Below are positions 9,239 through 17,464 of a stretch of DNA of 63,724 nt, piece after piece. The stretch comes from Halorubrum sp. GN11_10-6_MGM (GTDB lineage: Archaea > Halobacteriota > Halobacteria > Halobacteriales > Haloferacaceae): assembly GCF_005435165.1 (NCBI RefSeq), contig NZ_SGUC01000018.1, positions 1-63,724 on the forward strand. Direction: 5' to 3'. The notes under the pieces are model-generated. The model was not told the origin of the DNA. It did not search any database and saw nothing but the letters and a program-made list of their open reading frames with translations. A program made the position numbers and the translations under genes. How positions within the stretch are numbered: the stretch's first letter is position 1; the number at the start of each line of letters is the position of its first letter.

Positions 9239-9832
9239 TCAGATAAGCTGATTCCATGCGAAGGCGAACGGTCTGAGCCACTCGTTTGCTGTTTCTGCTT
9301 CGGCGTTACTGAAACAGTTTGAGAGATGGTAGTTCTGCGTTTTACCTCACGAAATACACTTTCGGAGCTGTTTCGATTTCCATGTCGCTCGTATCTGAAA
9401 TCGAGGTCGTGTTTGTCACACGCCCGGTGAAGTGGAACCGCGCCATCAACGAGAAAGATCGCGTCATCTACGTCGTGTTTCTCGCGGAGATCTGCGAAAA
9501 ACTGATCTGCGAGAGCATTGTTTCTTGTCGGTTCAAGCTGTGTATGGAGTAAATAGTTCGTTTCTGGATCGACAGCAGCGTACAGCCAATACTGTTCATC
9601 ATCAAGTCGAATCACGGTCTCATCGACCGCAACGTGATTCGGGCTCCGACCAGATTCCGGCTGTAGATCAGCTTTGTGAACCCAGTTGTGAACGGTGGAC
9701 CGAACCCGATCAACACCAAATACCTCAAGAAACGAAACAGTATTCGAAAGCGATAATCCAGCCAAATGAAGCTGAATACTGAGCTTCATCAATAGCTTCG
9801 GTGTTGCTTCTCGCTCCACAAACCCTCACACG
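9239..9832 (-). pseudogene. Decayed IS6-type (haloarchaeal ISH) transposase
   Basis: The minus-strand frame carries an IS6-family transposase core: HNWVHKADLQP, VAVDETVIRLDD, YAAVDPETN, FLVDGA and SESVFREVKRRT, covering the DDE region. It is broken in several ways. The N-terminus is cut by a TGA just before FVEREATPK near 9832. A one-base shift near 9325 moves the end (FSNAEAET...AFAWNQLI) into another frame, with its stop at 9239-9241. The upstream frame instead runs on into livK. The remnant marks the border between the lower-GC catabolic cluster and GC-richer core DNA. Confidence 0.88.
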
Positions 9833-10077
9833 GCAGGTGGTTGACGCCCCTAATCGGCGGCCAGCGGCCGGCGATGGTTGGGGCGAGGCGGAGGCCCAGC
9901 GGTCGGGCCGGAGCGATTCAACCGCCGGCGCGAGCGACCGTGGGAGCGAGCGCGGTCGGCGGGGTCGAATCCGCCCCAACCCATCTCTGATTCCTCGCAA
10001 CGACGAGCGGCATCTCCAGGAGACGACGATCCGGAACCGGACGGAAGAGGTAATCCGTTGGCTCCGAGTGAAGGCGT
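9833..10077. other. Intergenic region with distant inverted repeat
   Basis: No gene is evident. GGTTGGGGCG at 9876-9885 is the inverse of CGCCCCAACC at 9972-9981, and the segment between is GC-rich and could fold. It lacks the conserved tRNA positions. GC content rises sharply here compared with the left flank. Confidence 0.4.
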
Positions 10078-10641
10078 ATGGACGACACGCCGTTACACGA
10101 GCGGATGGAAGCACACGACAGGGCGGCGAGCGAGGCGAAGAAGGCCGCGCAGAAGCGCGACAAGGCGGCGTCGGCGATCGGGCGGCGGCTGTCCGCGTCG
10201 GTCGCCGACGCCGTCGAGCGCGCCGGGGCGAACGTCGAGGTTGCCGGACGGTCGGCGGACGGGCACCGGTATCGGTTCACGGCGCGCCTCGATCGGGCGG
10301 CGCTCGTGGCCGCGCTGACGGAGTCGCTTCCGGACGGGTTCGTCGTCTCGCACGTCAACAACGACGGCACGCTCTCTATCGAGTGGACCGGCGACGACAG
10401 GACGCCCTCGAAGCGCCAGCACGGCGCGATCCTGAAGGCGATCATCGCCGAGGAGTTGGTGTTAGACGACGACGGACTCGTCGAATCGGTGCCGACGCGC
10501 GAGCGCGTGCTCCGCCGGGCCACGGAACTCGGACTCGACGAGACGGACGCGGCCGAGCGGCTGCGTCGGTTGGCGTCGCTCGACGTGGTAGACCTCGCCG
10601 ACGACCGGGTCTACCCCGACGACAACTTCTCGCGGTACTGA
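10078..10641 (+). CDS. Conserved haloarchaeal hypothetical protein
   Basis: 187 residues with no domain I recognise. The first 50 residues are a helical, Ala/Lys/Arg-rich segment (SEAKKAAQKRDKAASAIG) that may form a coiled coil. A mixed alpha/beta part follows (TLSIEWTGDDRTPS), and a C-terminal helical part (RVLRRATELGLDETDAAERL) has a winged-helix-like look. The codon and amino-acid use is that of normal haloarchaeal genes, so the frame is likely real. It is transcribed toward the SDR gene 72 bases away. Confidence 0.75.
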   Translation: MDDTPLHERMEAHDRAASEAKKAAQKRDKAASAIGRRLSASVADAVERAGANVEVAGRSADGHRYRFTARLDRAALVAALTESLPDGFVVSHVNNDGTLSIEWTGDDRTPSKRQHGAILKAIIAEELVLDDDGLVESVPTRERVLRRATELGLDETDAAERLRRLASLDVVDLADDRVYPDDNFSRY

Positions 10642-10713
10642 CCGCGGGTCGCGAACGCCGTCGCGCGCGCCGCCGGCACCGTTTTGAGGCGACGAGTCGA
10701 CTAGCGAGGTGAC

Positions 10714-11553
10714 ATGAACGGAATTGCGGGCGGAACCGCCCTCGTTACGGGCGCGGGCTCGGGAATCGGACGCGCCTCCGCGCTCCGGTTCGCGGAGGAG
10801 GGCGCGAACGTCGTCGTCGCGGACATCGCGACGGCCGAGGGGAAGGAAACCGCGGCGCTGATCGACGACGCAGGCGGCGAGGCGACGTTCGTCGAGGTCG
10901 ACGTCGCGGACACCGAGTCGGTCGAGCGTATGGTCGACGTCGCGGTCGAGACGTACGGGAGTCTGGAGTTCGCGCACAACAACGCCGGAATCCTGACCGA
11001 CTTCGTCGACGTGACGGGGATCTCCGAGGCGCGCTGGAACCGGATCATCGACGTCAATCTGAAGGGTGTCTGGGCGTGTCTGAAGGCCGAACTCCCGGTG
11101 ATGAAGTCACAGGGCCACGGCGCGATCGTCAACACGGCGTCGGAGGCCGGGCTGGTCGGGATGCCCGGCCTCTCCAGCTACTCGGCGAGCAAACACGGTG
11201 TGGTCGGCCTGACGAAGTCGGTCGCGCTCGAACACGCCGAGGGAGGGATCCGGGTCAACGCGGTCGCCCCCGGCCCGACGAAGACGAACATCCAGTCCGG
11301 GCTGCTCGGCGACGGCCCGGGCGGGTCGGCGCCCTCGCTCCGGGACCGGCTCCGGACCGCCCTCCGACTGATCCGAACGGCTATCCGGACGATTCGGGCC
11401 GACTACGACACCGCCGCGATGCGCGACGTGCCGATGGGGCGGATCGCCGACCCCGAGGAGATCGCCGGTGTCGTCGCGTTCCTCTGCTCGTCGGACGCCT
11501 CCTACGTCACGGGCCACACGGTCCCCGTCGACGGCGGGCAGGCGGCCGACTGA
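10714..11553 (+). CDS. SDR-family NAD(P)-dependent oxidoreductase
   Basis: A classical short-chain dehydrogenase of 279 residues. It has TGAGSGIG cofactor loop at residues 11-18, NNAG after beta-4, the Ser and YSASK catalytic set near 155-160, and VDGGQAAD at the C-terminus. An insertion (about residues 195-225, Arg/Leu-rich) before the last part makes it slightly longer than typical. The acidic residue after beta-2 (VVADIA) suggests NAD(H) preference. The substrate is unknown. Confidence 0.9.
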   Translation: MNGIAGGTALVTGAGSGIGRASALRFAEEGANVVVADIATAEGKETAALIDDAGGEATFVEVDVADTESVERMVDVAVETYGSLEFAHNNAGILTDFVDVTGISEARWNRIIDVNLKGVWACLKAELPVMKSQGHGAIVNTASEAGLVGMPGLSSYSASKHGVVGLTKSVALEHAEGGIRVNAVAPGPTKTNIQSGLLGDGPGGSAPSLRDRLRTALRLIRTAIRTIRADYDTAAMRDVPMGRIADPEEIAGVVAFLCSSDASYVTGHTVPVDGGQAAD

Positions 11554-11611
11554 GGCGGTCGGGAGAACGGAACGGTCGGACTCTCCTGAGGCGACGGGCC
11601 TGTCCGACCGA

Positions 11612-11968
11612 TCAGAACGTGATGACCTCGTAGTCGTCGTCGACGAGCGACCGGATACTCGGGTGGCCGTCGTACTCCGCGAGTGTGGCCAGCCCGGCGT
11701 CGTCGACCGCGTCCGCGACGTCGAACGCGCTCGAACAGTAGTCGCAGACCGCGGCGTCGTCGCGGACGGTCTGGTACAGCTCGTGATAGTCGCTCTCTTC
11801 GTCTTCGAGCTCCGGGACCCACTGCGTCCCGGCGCCGTCGAAGATGAGCTTCAGTTCGTCGCCGTCGTTCTCGGCGAACTCCTTGGCCGCCTCCAGCGCG
11901 TTCGCGAGGCGACCGTAGTCTGCGTGCGACTCGTTACCGGCGAGGATCACGATTGCTGCTTTCGCCAT
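11612..11968 (-). CDS. DsrE-family-like small protein
   Basis: 118 residues beginning MAKAAIVILAGNESHADYGRL, an alpha/beta fold with a conserved GAGTQWVPEL loop and a Cys pair (CDYCSSAF) near residue 80. This is the DsrE/DsrF-like pattern seen in many haloarchaeal proteins, some linked to sulfur relay. I chose the ATG at 11968, ten codons inside the open frame, because the first beta strand starts there. It is convergent with the SDR gene. No operon partner gives a clue. Confidence 0.75.
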   Translation of the reverse strand: MAKAAIVILAGNESHADYGRLANALEAAKEFAENDGDELKLIFDGAGTQWVPELEDEESDYHELYQTVRDDAAVCDYCSSAFDVADAVDDAGLATLAEYDGHPSIRSLVDDDYEVITF

Positions 11969-12037
11969 CGTATCGCCCGATATATCGCACTCGTACAAAA
12001 CCGGTCCGCGGCTGTGTGTCCGGATCGCCGGACCGTC

Positions 12038-12778
12038 TCACCAGTCTCGGGACACCGGCGTCTCGCTCGCGTTCGCGTGCTCCAGCAGCCACGTCGCGGC
12101 GTCGTCGAGCGCGTCGCCGTCGGTCGCGGTCAGTTTCAACCGGTTGTGGTCGGCCTCGCGGTCGGGGTAACAGCCGACGGCGACGTCGAACCGCTCCCCG
12201 GCCGCCTCCAGCGCGTCGATGATGTTCGACTCGGGCTCGACGGTGTAGAGGAACCGCGAGCGCCGGTCGCCGGCGAACTCGTCGGCGACCGTCTCGAAGG
12301 TCGCCTTCAGCTCGTCCGGAATGCCCGGCATGACGTAGACGTTCTCGACCACGCAGCCCGGCGCGAGCCCCGCCTCGGTCAGCAACGGGCGGCTCCCCTC
12401 GGGGACCGCCGCCTCGGCCGCGACGTCGACGTCGAACTCGCGGTCCGGGACGCGCTCGCGGATCGCGGCCAGCCGGCGCTCGACCGACTCGCGCGTGAGG
12501 TCGGTTGGGGCCATCCCGCGGTCGAACGCGTCCGCGACCGCCTCCATCGTCACGTCGTCGGGAGTGCTGCCGATCCCGCCCGTGACGATCACGGCGTCGA
12601 ACGCCGCGGCGTACTCCCGGACCCGCGCCACGATCTCGGCCCGGTCGTCCGGGATCGAGAGGATCCGCGCCACAGCGACGCCGCGCTCGCTCAACTCGGC
12701 GGCGAGCCAGTTGGCGTTCGTGTTCACCGTGTCCCCCGAGAGCAGTTCGTCACCGACCGTGATCAGCGCGACCTCCAT
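12038..12778 (-). CDS. CinA-type molybdopterin-binding-fold protein
   Basis: 246 residues starting MEVALITVGDELLSGDTVNTN, with TGGIGSTPDDVTMEAVADAF at about 65-85. This is the MoaB/MogA-like fold of the CinA N-terminal domain (COG1058). The NMN deamidase domain of bacterial CinA is absent, as is usual in archaea. The ATG at 12778 is set by the conserved first strand; a longer frame upstream is Arg-rich and unlikely. It is divergent from the penicillin acylase gene with about 25-60 bases between starts. Confidence 0.88.
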   Translation of the reverse strand: MEVALITVGDELLSGDTVNTNANWLAAELSERGVAVARILSIPDDRAEIVARVREYAAAFDAVIVTGGIGSTPDDVTMEAVADAFDRGMAPTDLTRESVERRLAAIRERVPDREFDVDVAAEAAVPEGSRPLLTEAGLAPGCVVENVYVMPGIPDELKATFETVADEFAGDRRSRFLYTVEPESNIIDALEAAGERFDVAVGCYPDREADHNRLKLTATDGDALDDAATWLLEHANASETPVSRDW

Positions 12779-12804
12779 CGATCTCCGGTTCGGTCGGGCG
12801 ACGG

Positions 12805-15042
12805 ATGTACGTTTCCCGCCGAACTCGAACCCGAATGATAATGAGGGATCGCGGTCTGGATCGGGAGGTGACACGCGACACCACGCGCCGCGCGGTCCTC
12901 GCGAGCGTCCTCGCGGCCGGGAGCGCGGGGCTGGCGGCGAGCGACGCGGCCGACCTCCTCGACTCGTTCGCCCCGCCGTCGGGCGAGGCGTGGGACGCCG
13001 CCGACCGATCGCTCCCGGAGACCGTCGAGAGCCCGCACGGCGCGGCGAGCGTCGCCCGCGACGAGTTCGGGGTTCCGCAGGTGACGGCCGACGCGGAGCC
13101 CGCGGCGTACTTCGCGGTCGGCTACTGTCAAGCGTTCGACCGGCTGTTCGCGATGGACCTCCAGCGCCGCGTCATGCGCGGCCGGCTCTCCGAGGTGATC
13201 GGCGAGGCGACGCTCGACAGCGATGAGTTCAACGTCGCCATGGGCTTTTCCGACGCCGCCGAGGTCACGTGGGACGCCGTCGCCGAGACGCGCGCGGGGC
13301 CGCTGGTCGAGGCGTTCGCCGACGGCGTCAACGCGGCGATGGAGGACCTGCCGCTCCCGCTGGAGTTCGAGCTGATCGGCTACGAGCCCGAGCCGTGGAC
13401 CCCGGTCGACTCGATGCTGATGGAGAAACAGATCTCGTGGACGCTCACGGGGAGCTTCGGTGAACTCCGGCGCGCGCTCGTCGCCGACCGCCTCGGCGCG
13501 GAGCGCGCGGAAACCCTGTTCCCGACGCAGTACGACCACGAGTACCCGATCCTCGACGGGACGGAGACGCGGCTCGGGGGCACGCGGGAGTCCGCGAGGC
13601 ACGCGGGCGAGCGCGCATCTCACGAGGGAGCGCGCGGCTCCGGGTTCGGCTCCGCCGACCCCGTCGACCCCGCGCTCACCGACTGGCTCTCCGGCTTCGA
13701 GTCGCCGACCGGCGTCGGCTCGAACAGCTGGGTCGTCTCCGGCGACAACACCGCGAGCGGGACGCCGATCGTCGCGTACGACCCGCACCTCTCCCTCCAG
13801 GCGCCGCCGCTGTGGTACGAGCAGTCGGTCGAGACGCCGGAGCGGTCGGTGCGGGGCGCGACGTTCTCCGGCGTTCCGTTCGTCATCGCGGGCGCGAACG
13901 ACCGCGGCGCGTGGTCGTTCACCAACCTCGGCGCGGACGTCCTCGACTGCTACCGGTACGAGATCGACGACGCGGGCGAGCGCTACCGGTACGACGGCGA
14001 GTGGCGCCCCTTCGAGGTCGACCGACGCGAGACGATCCCGGTCGCGGGCGGCGAGGACCGCGAACTCCGCGTGCGACGCACCGTTCACGGCCCCCTCATC
14101 GAGCGCGAGGGGCGGACGGTCGGCGTCGCGTGGACCGGCCACACCGCGACGCGCACGACGACCGCCATCGAGGCGTACGGGCGCAGCGAGGGGATCGACG
14201 ATCTGCTGGCGGCGACCCGCGACTTCGACCTCCCGACGCAGAACCTCGTGTACGCCGACGCGGGCGGCCGAACGCTCTACTTCGCGACCGGGCGGCTGCC
14301 GATCCGCCGGACCGACGGCGAGGTCGTCGACGGCGACCGGGTCTTCGACGGCTCCGCCGGCGAGGGAGAGTGGGCGGGGTTCGAGCCGTTCGGCGAGTCC
14401 TCGTGGGAGGGGTTCGTCCCGTTCGAAGAGAAGCCGCACGCGATCGACCCCGCCGCGCTCTCGACGGCGAACCAGCGCCCGATCGACGACCCGATCCACT
14501 ACGTCGGCGTCGACTACGCGACCCCGTACCGCGGCGCCCGGATCGCGGACCGCCTCGTCGAGTCGTACTACCCGAGCGACTGGACGCTGGCGCGGCTCCC
14601 GGACGACGACCCGCTGTTCGACGGGCGCTCGCGGGGCGACCTCGCGGTCGCGGCCCTCCGCGACGCGCTCGACGAGGTCGGGGGGGCCGGCTCGGAGGAC
14701 TGGCAGCGGTACGGCGACTACAACACCACCCGCGCGATGGGCCACCCCCTCGGCGGCGAGGCGCCGTTCCTGAACTACGAGGAGCTGCCCGCGGACGGCT
14801 CGCCCGCGACGGTGAAGAACTACCGCGTCGAGTCGTCGGTCGGGTCGAGCTGGCGGATGGTGGTGCGACCGGGAACCGACGCGACCGCGGTCCTCCCGGG
14901 CGGGAACTCGGGCGACTACTTCTCCGAGCACTACGACGACCAGCTCCGGCGCTGGCTCGGCAACGACCAGCGACCGATGCCGCTCGGCGCCGGCGGCGAT
15001 CCGGTCGTTCGGTTCGAGCGGTCGACGGAGGGGTCACAGTGA
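12805..15042 (+). CDS. Penicillin acylase family protein (N-terminal nucleophile hydrolase)
   Basis: A 745-residue Ntn hydrolase precursor. A Tat-like signal (TRRAVLASVLAAGSAGLAAS) lies near residues 27-46, pointing to export. The alpha-chain part begins ASVARDEFGVPQVTAD. The spacer ends at GVGSNSW, where the Ser becomes the nucleophile after autocleavage, and the beta chain continues SWVVSGDNTASGTPIVAYDPHL-like. The length is normal. Members cleave amides such as acyl-homoserine lactones or beta-lactam side chains; the natural substrate is unknown. The true start may be one of two ATGs 10-12 codons downstream (12835 or 12841). The stop overlaps the next gene. Confidence 0.9.
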   Translation: MYVSRRTRTRMIMRDRGLDREVTRDTTRRAVLASVLAAGSAGLAASDAADLLDSFAPPSGEAWDAADRSLPETVESPHGAASVARDEFGVPQVTADAEPAAYFAVGYCQAFDRLFAMDLQRRVMRGRLSEVIGEATLDSDEFNVAMGFSDAAEVTWDAVAETRAGPLVEAFADGVNAAMEDLPLPLEFELIGYEPEPWTPVDSMLMEKQISWTLTGSFGELRRALVADRLGAERAETLFPTQYDHEYPILDGTETRLGGTRESARHAGERASHEGARGSGFGSADPVDPALTDWLSGFESPTGVGSNSWVVSGDNTASGTPIVAYDPHLSLQAPPLWYEQSVETPERSVRGATFSGVPFVIAGANDRGAWSFTNLGADVLDCYRYEIDDAGERYRYDGEWRPFEVDRRETIPVAGGEDRELRVRRTVHGPLIEREGRTVGVAWTGHTATRTTTAIEAYGRSEGIDDLLAATRDFDLPTQNLVYADAGGRTLYFATGRLPIRRTDGEVVDGDRVFDGSAGEGEWAGFEPFGESSWEGFVPFEEKPHAIDPAALSTANQRPIDDPIHYVGVDYATPYRGARIADRLVESYYPSDWTLARLPDDDPLFDGRSRGDLAVAALRDALDEVGGAGSEDWQRYGDYNTTRAMGHPLGGEAPFLNYEELPADGSPATVKNYRVESSVGSSWRMVVRPGTDATAVLPGGNSGDYFSEHYDDQLRRWLGNDQRPMPLGAGGDPVVRFERSTEGSQ

Positions 15043-15401
15043 GCGACGCGTCCGAGTCGACCGCGCCCTCGGAGTCGCGCTCCCTCCGCGACCGCGTCAG
15101 GACCGAGCCGCGCCCGCACGCGGTCGCGCTCGTCGCCGCGCTCGCCGCCGGCGTCGGGCTCGCGTCGCTCCACTGGCTCGGGCTGATCGCCGCGGGCGCG
15201 CTCGCGTCGCTCGTCGCGCCGACCGCCCGTCGCGGCGTCGGGTACGCGCTCGCCGCGGGCGTCGTCGTCCTCGCCGCGTTCGCGGTTTCGCTCGGCCCCG
15301 CGGCCGGCGCCGCGTCGGAGATGATCCCGGTCGTCTACGTCACGGTCGGCGCGGGACTGGGGCTGCCGCTGTTCGGGTCGCTCGCGCGAGCGGTCGTGTG
15401 A
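15039..15401 (+). CDS. Small membrane protein, unknown function
   Basis: A 120-residue protein starting at a GTG that overlaps the penicillin acylase stop (GTGA), which implies translational coupling. A Ser/Glu/Arg-rich N-terminus of about 35 residues precedes three to four hydrophobic segments (AVALVAALAAGVGLASLHWL; ALAAGVVVLAAFAVSL; PVVYVTVGAGLGLPL). No family was recognised. It may be a haloarchaeal partner of the acylase, an inference from the overlap only. Confidence 0.7.
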   Translation: MSDASESTAPSESRSLRDRVRTEPRPHAVALVAALAAGVGLASLHWLGLIAAGALASLVAPTARRGVGYALAAGVVVLAAFAVSLGPAAGAASEMIPVVYVTVGAGLGLPLFGSLARAVV

Positions 15402-15412
15402 AGCGAACGCGG

Positions 15413-15533
15413 GCCGTCGCGTGAGGGCGGACCGAAGCGGACGCAGGTCGTCGCGTGAGGGCTGACCGAAGCGGACGCAGGTCGTCGCGTGAGGGCTGAC
15501 CGAAGCGGACGCAGGTCGTCGCGTGAGGGCGGA
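15413..15533. repeat. 3.5 tandem copies of a 34-bp repeat
   Basis: Copies at 15413-15446, 15447-15480, 15481-15514 and a partial copy at 15515-15533. Units two and three are identical; the first differs at two places. The core is GTGAGGGCTGACCGAAGCG. It fills the gap between the membrane-protein stop and the convergent cupin gene. It is a direct tandem array without spacers, so not a CRISPR. Confidence 0.95.
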
Positions 15534-15542
15534 CCCGCCCCG

Positions 15543-15908
15543 TCAGCCGAGCCGTTCGAGGTCGGTCACGGTCTCGTCGGTCTCGACGTCGCCCGTGTTG
15601 CGCGTCTCGGTCGGCTCGAAGAGGAGGATATCGGCCTCGGGCTCGGCGACCGGACGGTGTTCGGTGCCGCTGGGGACGACGAGCAGGTCGCCCGCCTCCA
15701 ACACCGCGTCGTCCGCCTCGCGGAACTCGATCCGGAGCCGGCCGGCGTGGACGAAGAACAGCTCGTCGGCGTCGGCGTGGCTGTGCCAGACGAACTCCCC
15801 GTCGCCCTTCGCGAGCTTCACCGCCTGTCCGTTGAGTTCGCGGGCGAGCCGCGGCGACCACGGCTCGTCGAACGAGTCGAACGCCTCGTCGAGGGACACT
15901 TTCTCCAT
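15543..15908 (-). CDS. Cupin-domain protein
   Basis: 121 residues, a single cupin barrel. Motif 1 is HSHADADELFFVHAGRLRI with the metal-binding His, His and Glu, and motif 2 is LEAGDLLVVPSGTEHRP with the last His. Such small cupins are metal-dependent isomerases, dioxygenases or sensors; none can be picked. The ATG at 15908 follows from the conserved helix MEKVSLDEAFD. A TATA-like GGTATATATCG lies about 50 bases upstream (15955-15965). Confidence 0.85.
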   Translation of the reverse strand: MEKVSLDEAFDSFDEPWSPRLARELNGQAVKLAKGDGEFVWHSHADADELFFVHAGRLRIEFREADDAVLEAGDLLVVPSGTEHRPVAEPEADILLFEPTETRNTGDVETDETVTDLERLG

Positions 15909-16048
15909 ACCGACGGTCGGCACCGAAGGGTCAAAGTCGCTCCCCTCGCCGGCGCGATATATACCGCTCCGGAGGCGTCCGAACGCCTCCGTGTCGGAGG
16001 ATACCCCACATATAAGCGCTTAGGAGGGTCGCCGGCGTGGCGTGGCGT

Positions 16049-16921
16049 ATGGCAGCGACCCACGCGGAGGAGGGGAGCGGACCGATCCGGGCGGCGCGGG
16101 CGGCCCTCCGCGTCGAGCGCCGGCGCGTCGTCGACGAACGGGAGGCGTTGCGGGCGTTCCGAAGTCGGGTGTCGTCGATCCCGGACGAGAGCGGGAGCGG
16201 CTCGGGGGGCGCCGGGTTCGGCTCCGGCGCGTCGAACGCGCCCGCCGGCGTGTCGAGCGCGGTTCGGGATCCGGCCGGAAGCGCGGTGTGGGACGCGGGC
16301 GGGAGCGCGCCCCGCCCGGGCTCGCCGCTCGCGGCGGTCAGGGACGCCTATCAGGCCACGGTGATGTCGGTCCCGCACTACGCCGAGGAGTACGACGACA
16401 CCTACGAGCGGAGCGTCGCCGAGGAGTTCGGTCCCGAGCTCGCCTACGCGCTCACGCGGACGCAGGGGTTCCGCGCGGAGTACAAGCGATCGCTTCTCGG
16501 CGCCGTCGAGACCGCGGTTCAGGAGCGCGAGGCGTTCTGCGACGCGCTGGAGTCGGAGACCGAGTCCGTCGAGCGCGCGCGGTCGCGCCTCGACCCGATC
16601 CGGACGGAGATCGACGCGATCGACGGAGAGCTCGGCGACGAGAACGACGCGGCGGCCGACGTCGGCTTCGGGGCGCTCGACGCCTGTCGGACGCGGACGG
16701 TGGCGCTCAGAGCGGACTGCGACCGCATCGCGGCTCGCCGCCAGCGCGTTCTCGCGGACCACGAACGTCGGCTCGCGCTCGGCGACGAGGTCGGCTTCGC
16801 GACGTACTGCTATCAGGACCTCGACGTCACGTACCCGGTGTTAGCGGCGGTCGGCGCGGTCGGCGATCAGTTGAAAACGCTCGGGGATCGGATCGAACGG
16901 GCGATGGCGCGAGCTCTCTGA
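16049..16921 (+). CDS. Conserved haloarchaeal coiled-coil protein, DUF7260-like
   Basis: About 290 residues. It opens with a helical, charged region (IRAARAALRVERRRVVDERE), then a Gly/Ser linker (residues 50-90), then a conserved-looking block (RDAYQATVMSVPHYAEEYDD) and long helices with heptad-like Arg/Glu/Leu pattern. The pattern resembles haloarchaeal DUF7260 proteins, often of unknown cytoplasmic role. The start may instead be a GTG at 16037; a TATA-like ACATATAAGCG at about 16008 fits either. Confidence 0.75.
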   Translation: MAATHAEEGSGPIRAARAALRVERRRVVDEREALRAFRSRVSSIPDESGSGSGGAGFGSGASNAPAGVSSAVRDPAGSAVWDAGGSAPRPGSPLAAVRDAYQATVMSVPHYAEEYDDTYERSVAEEFGPELAYALTRTQGFRAEYKRSLLGAVETAVQEREAFCDALESETESVERARSRLDPIRTEIDAIDGELGDENDAAADVGFGALDACRTRTVALRADCDRIAARRQRVLADHERRLALGDEVGFATYCYQDLDVTYPVLAAVGAVGDQLKTLGDRIERAMARAL

Positions 16922-16996
16922 TCGATACGTTCGGACCGAGCCGCCACCGAGGGAGGCTCGGTGATACCATTTCAGTTATAAACCGCCGATCGACAC

Positions 16997-17077
16997 GAAC
17001 ACCGCCGAAGCCCCAGTCGCTCGCTTATAAATAACCGTCAACAGATCGGTGGCGAACACCGCCGAAGCCCCAGTCGC
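16997..17077 (+). repeat. 24-bp direct repeat (16997-17020 and 17054-17077)
   Basis: The same 24 bases, beginning GAACACCGCCGAAGCCCC, occur twice, 33 bases apart. Each is preceded by a TATA-like box, 18 and 26 bases before it. The second copy is the left end of the long dispersed repeat. Confidence 0.95.
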
Positions 17078-17360
17078 GAGGACTCGCGCGCCTTGCTGCG
17101 CTCCTCGCTCGCGTTGCTCGCTGCGGTGCTTGCTGCGGCGTGCTTCGCCCTCGCGACAGCGAGAATCGGAGATTCTCTGGCAGCCGGCGCGTAGCGCCGG
17201 CGACTGCCCCTTCGAGCCCCGCCCCGCACCGCGACCGCACAGCACCTCACGCCTCCCCAGCCTCGTCGGTCGCCTCGCTCTGCTTCGGCGACCGACTCCC
17301 TCGCGCATGCTGTCTCGCGGCCGCCGAGGGCGGCCGCTCGCAGGCACGCGCCACCGCACG
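17054..17360 (+). repeat. Dispersed GC-rich intergenic repeat, copy A (longest)
   Basis: This 307-bp segment starts GAACACCGCCGAAGCC and contains CACCTCACGCCTCCCCAGCC near 17243 and GACTCCCTCGCGCATGCTG near 17288. Its left two-thirds recurs at 40661-40850 and its right part recurs inverted at 34130-34250. No open frame is shared between copies. Internal hairpins (CAGCCGGCGCGTAGCGCCGG) are visible. It may be a transcribed RNA or a non-autonomous mobile repeat. Confidence 0.85.
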
Positions 17361-17464
17361 TTTATAAATCGCAGCCGCTGTCAGCGCATCTCGGCGACGC
17401 ACTTCGGGCCCGGTAACACCCGTGTCCGCGCCGATTCAAGTCCCTCCGCGACGTAGGCTGGGGT

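Larger units (their letters stand above)
16922..17464. other. 543-bp intergenic region with dispersed non-coding repeat
   Basis: No convincing gene. It holds two TATA-like boxes (GTTATAAACC at 16975, CTTATAAATA at 17024), a 24-bp direct repeat and copy A of the dispersed repeat family described separately. The open frames here are Arg/Ser/Cys-rich on both strands and look non-coding. Confidence 0.7.

Noticed and set aside
9876-9981. A tRNA-like outline: GGTTGGG could pair with CCCAACC, and GGCGG with CCGCC around GTCGAAT resembles a T-arm.
   Set aside because: U8, the D-loop GG and a plausible anticodon arm are absent, and the middle does not fold as a cloverleaf. I kept it only as an inverted repeat.
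12763-14931. A very long minus-strand open frame opposite the penicillin acylase gene.
   Set aside because: Its product is Arg/Val-rich with no motif, and the plus strand has clear catalytic motifs. It is an antisense artefact of high GC.
15413-15533. Possible CRISPR array.
   Set aside because: The 34-bp units are contiguous with no unique spacers, and no cas gene is in the window.
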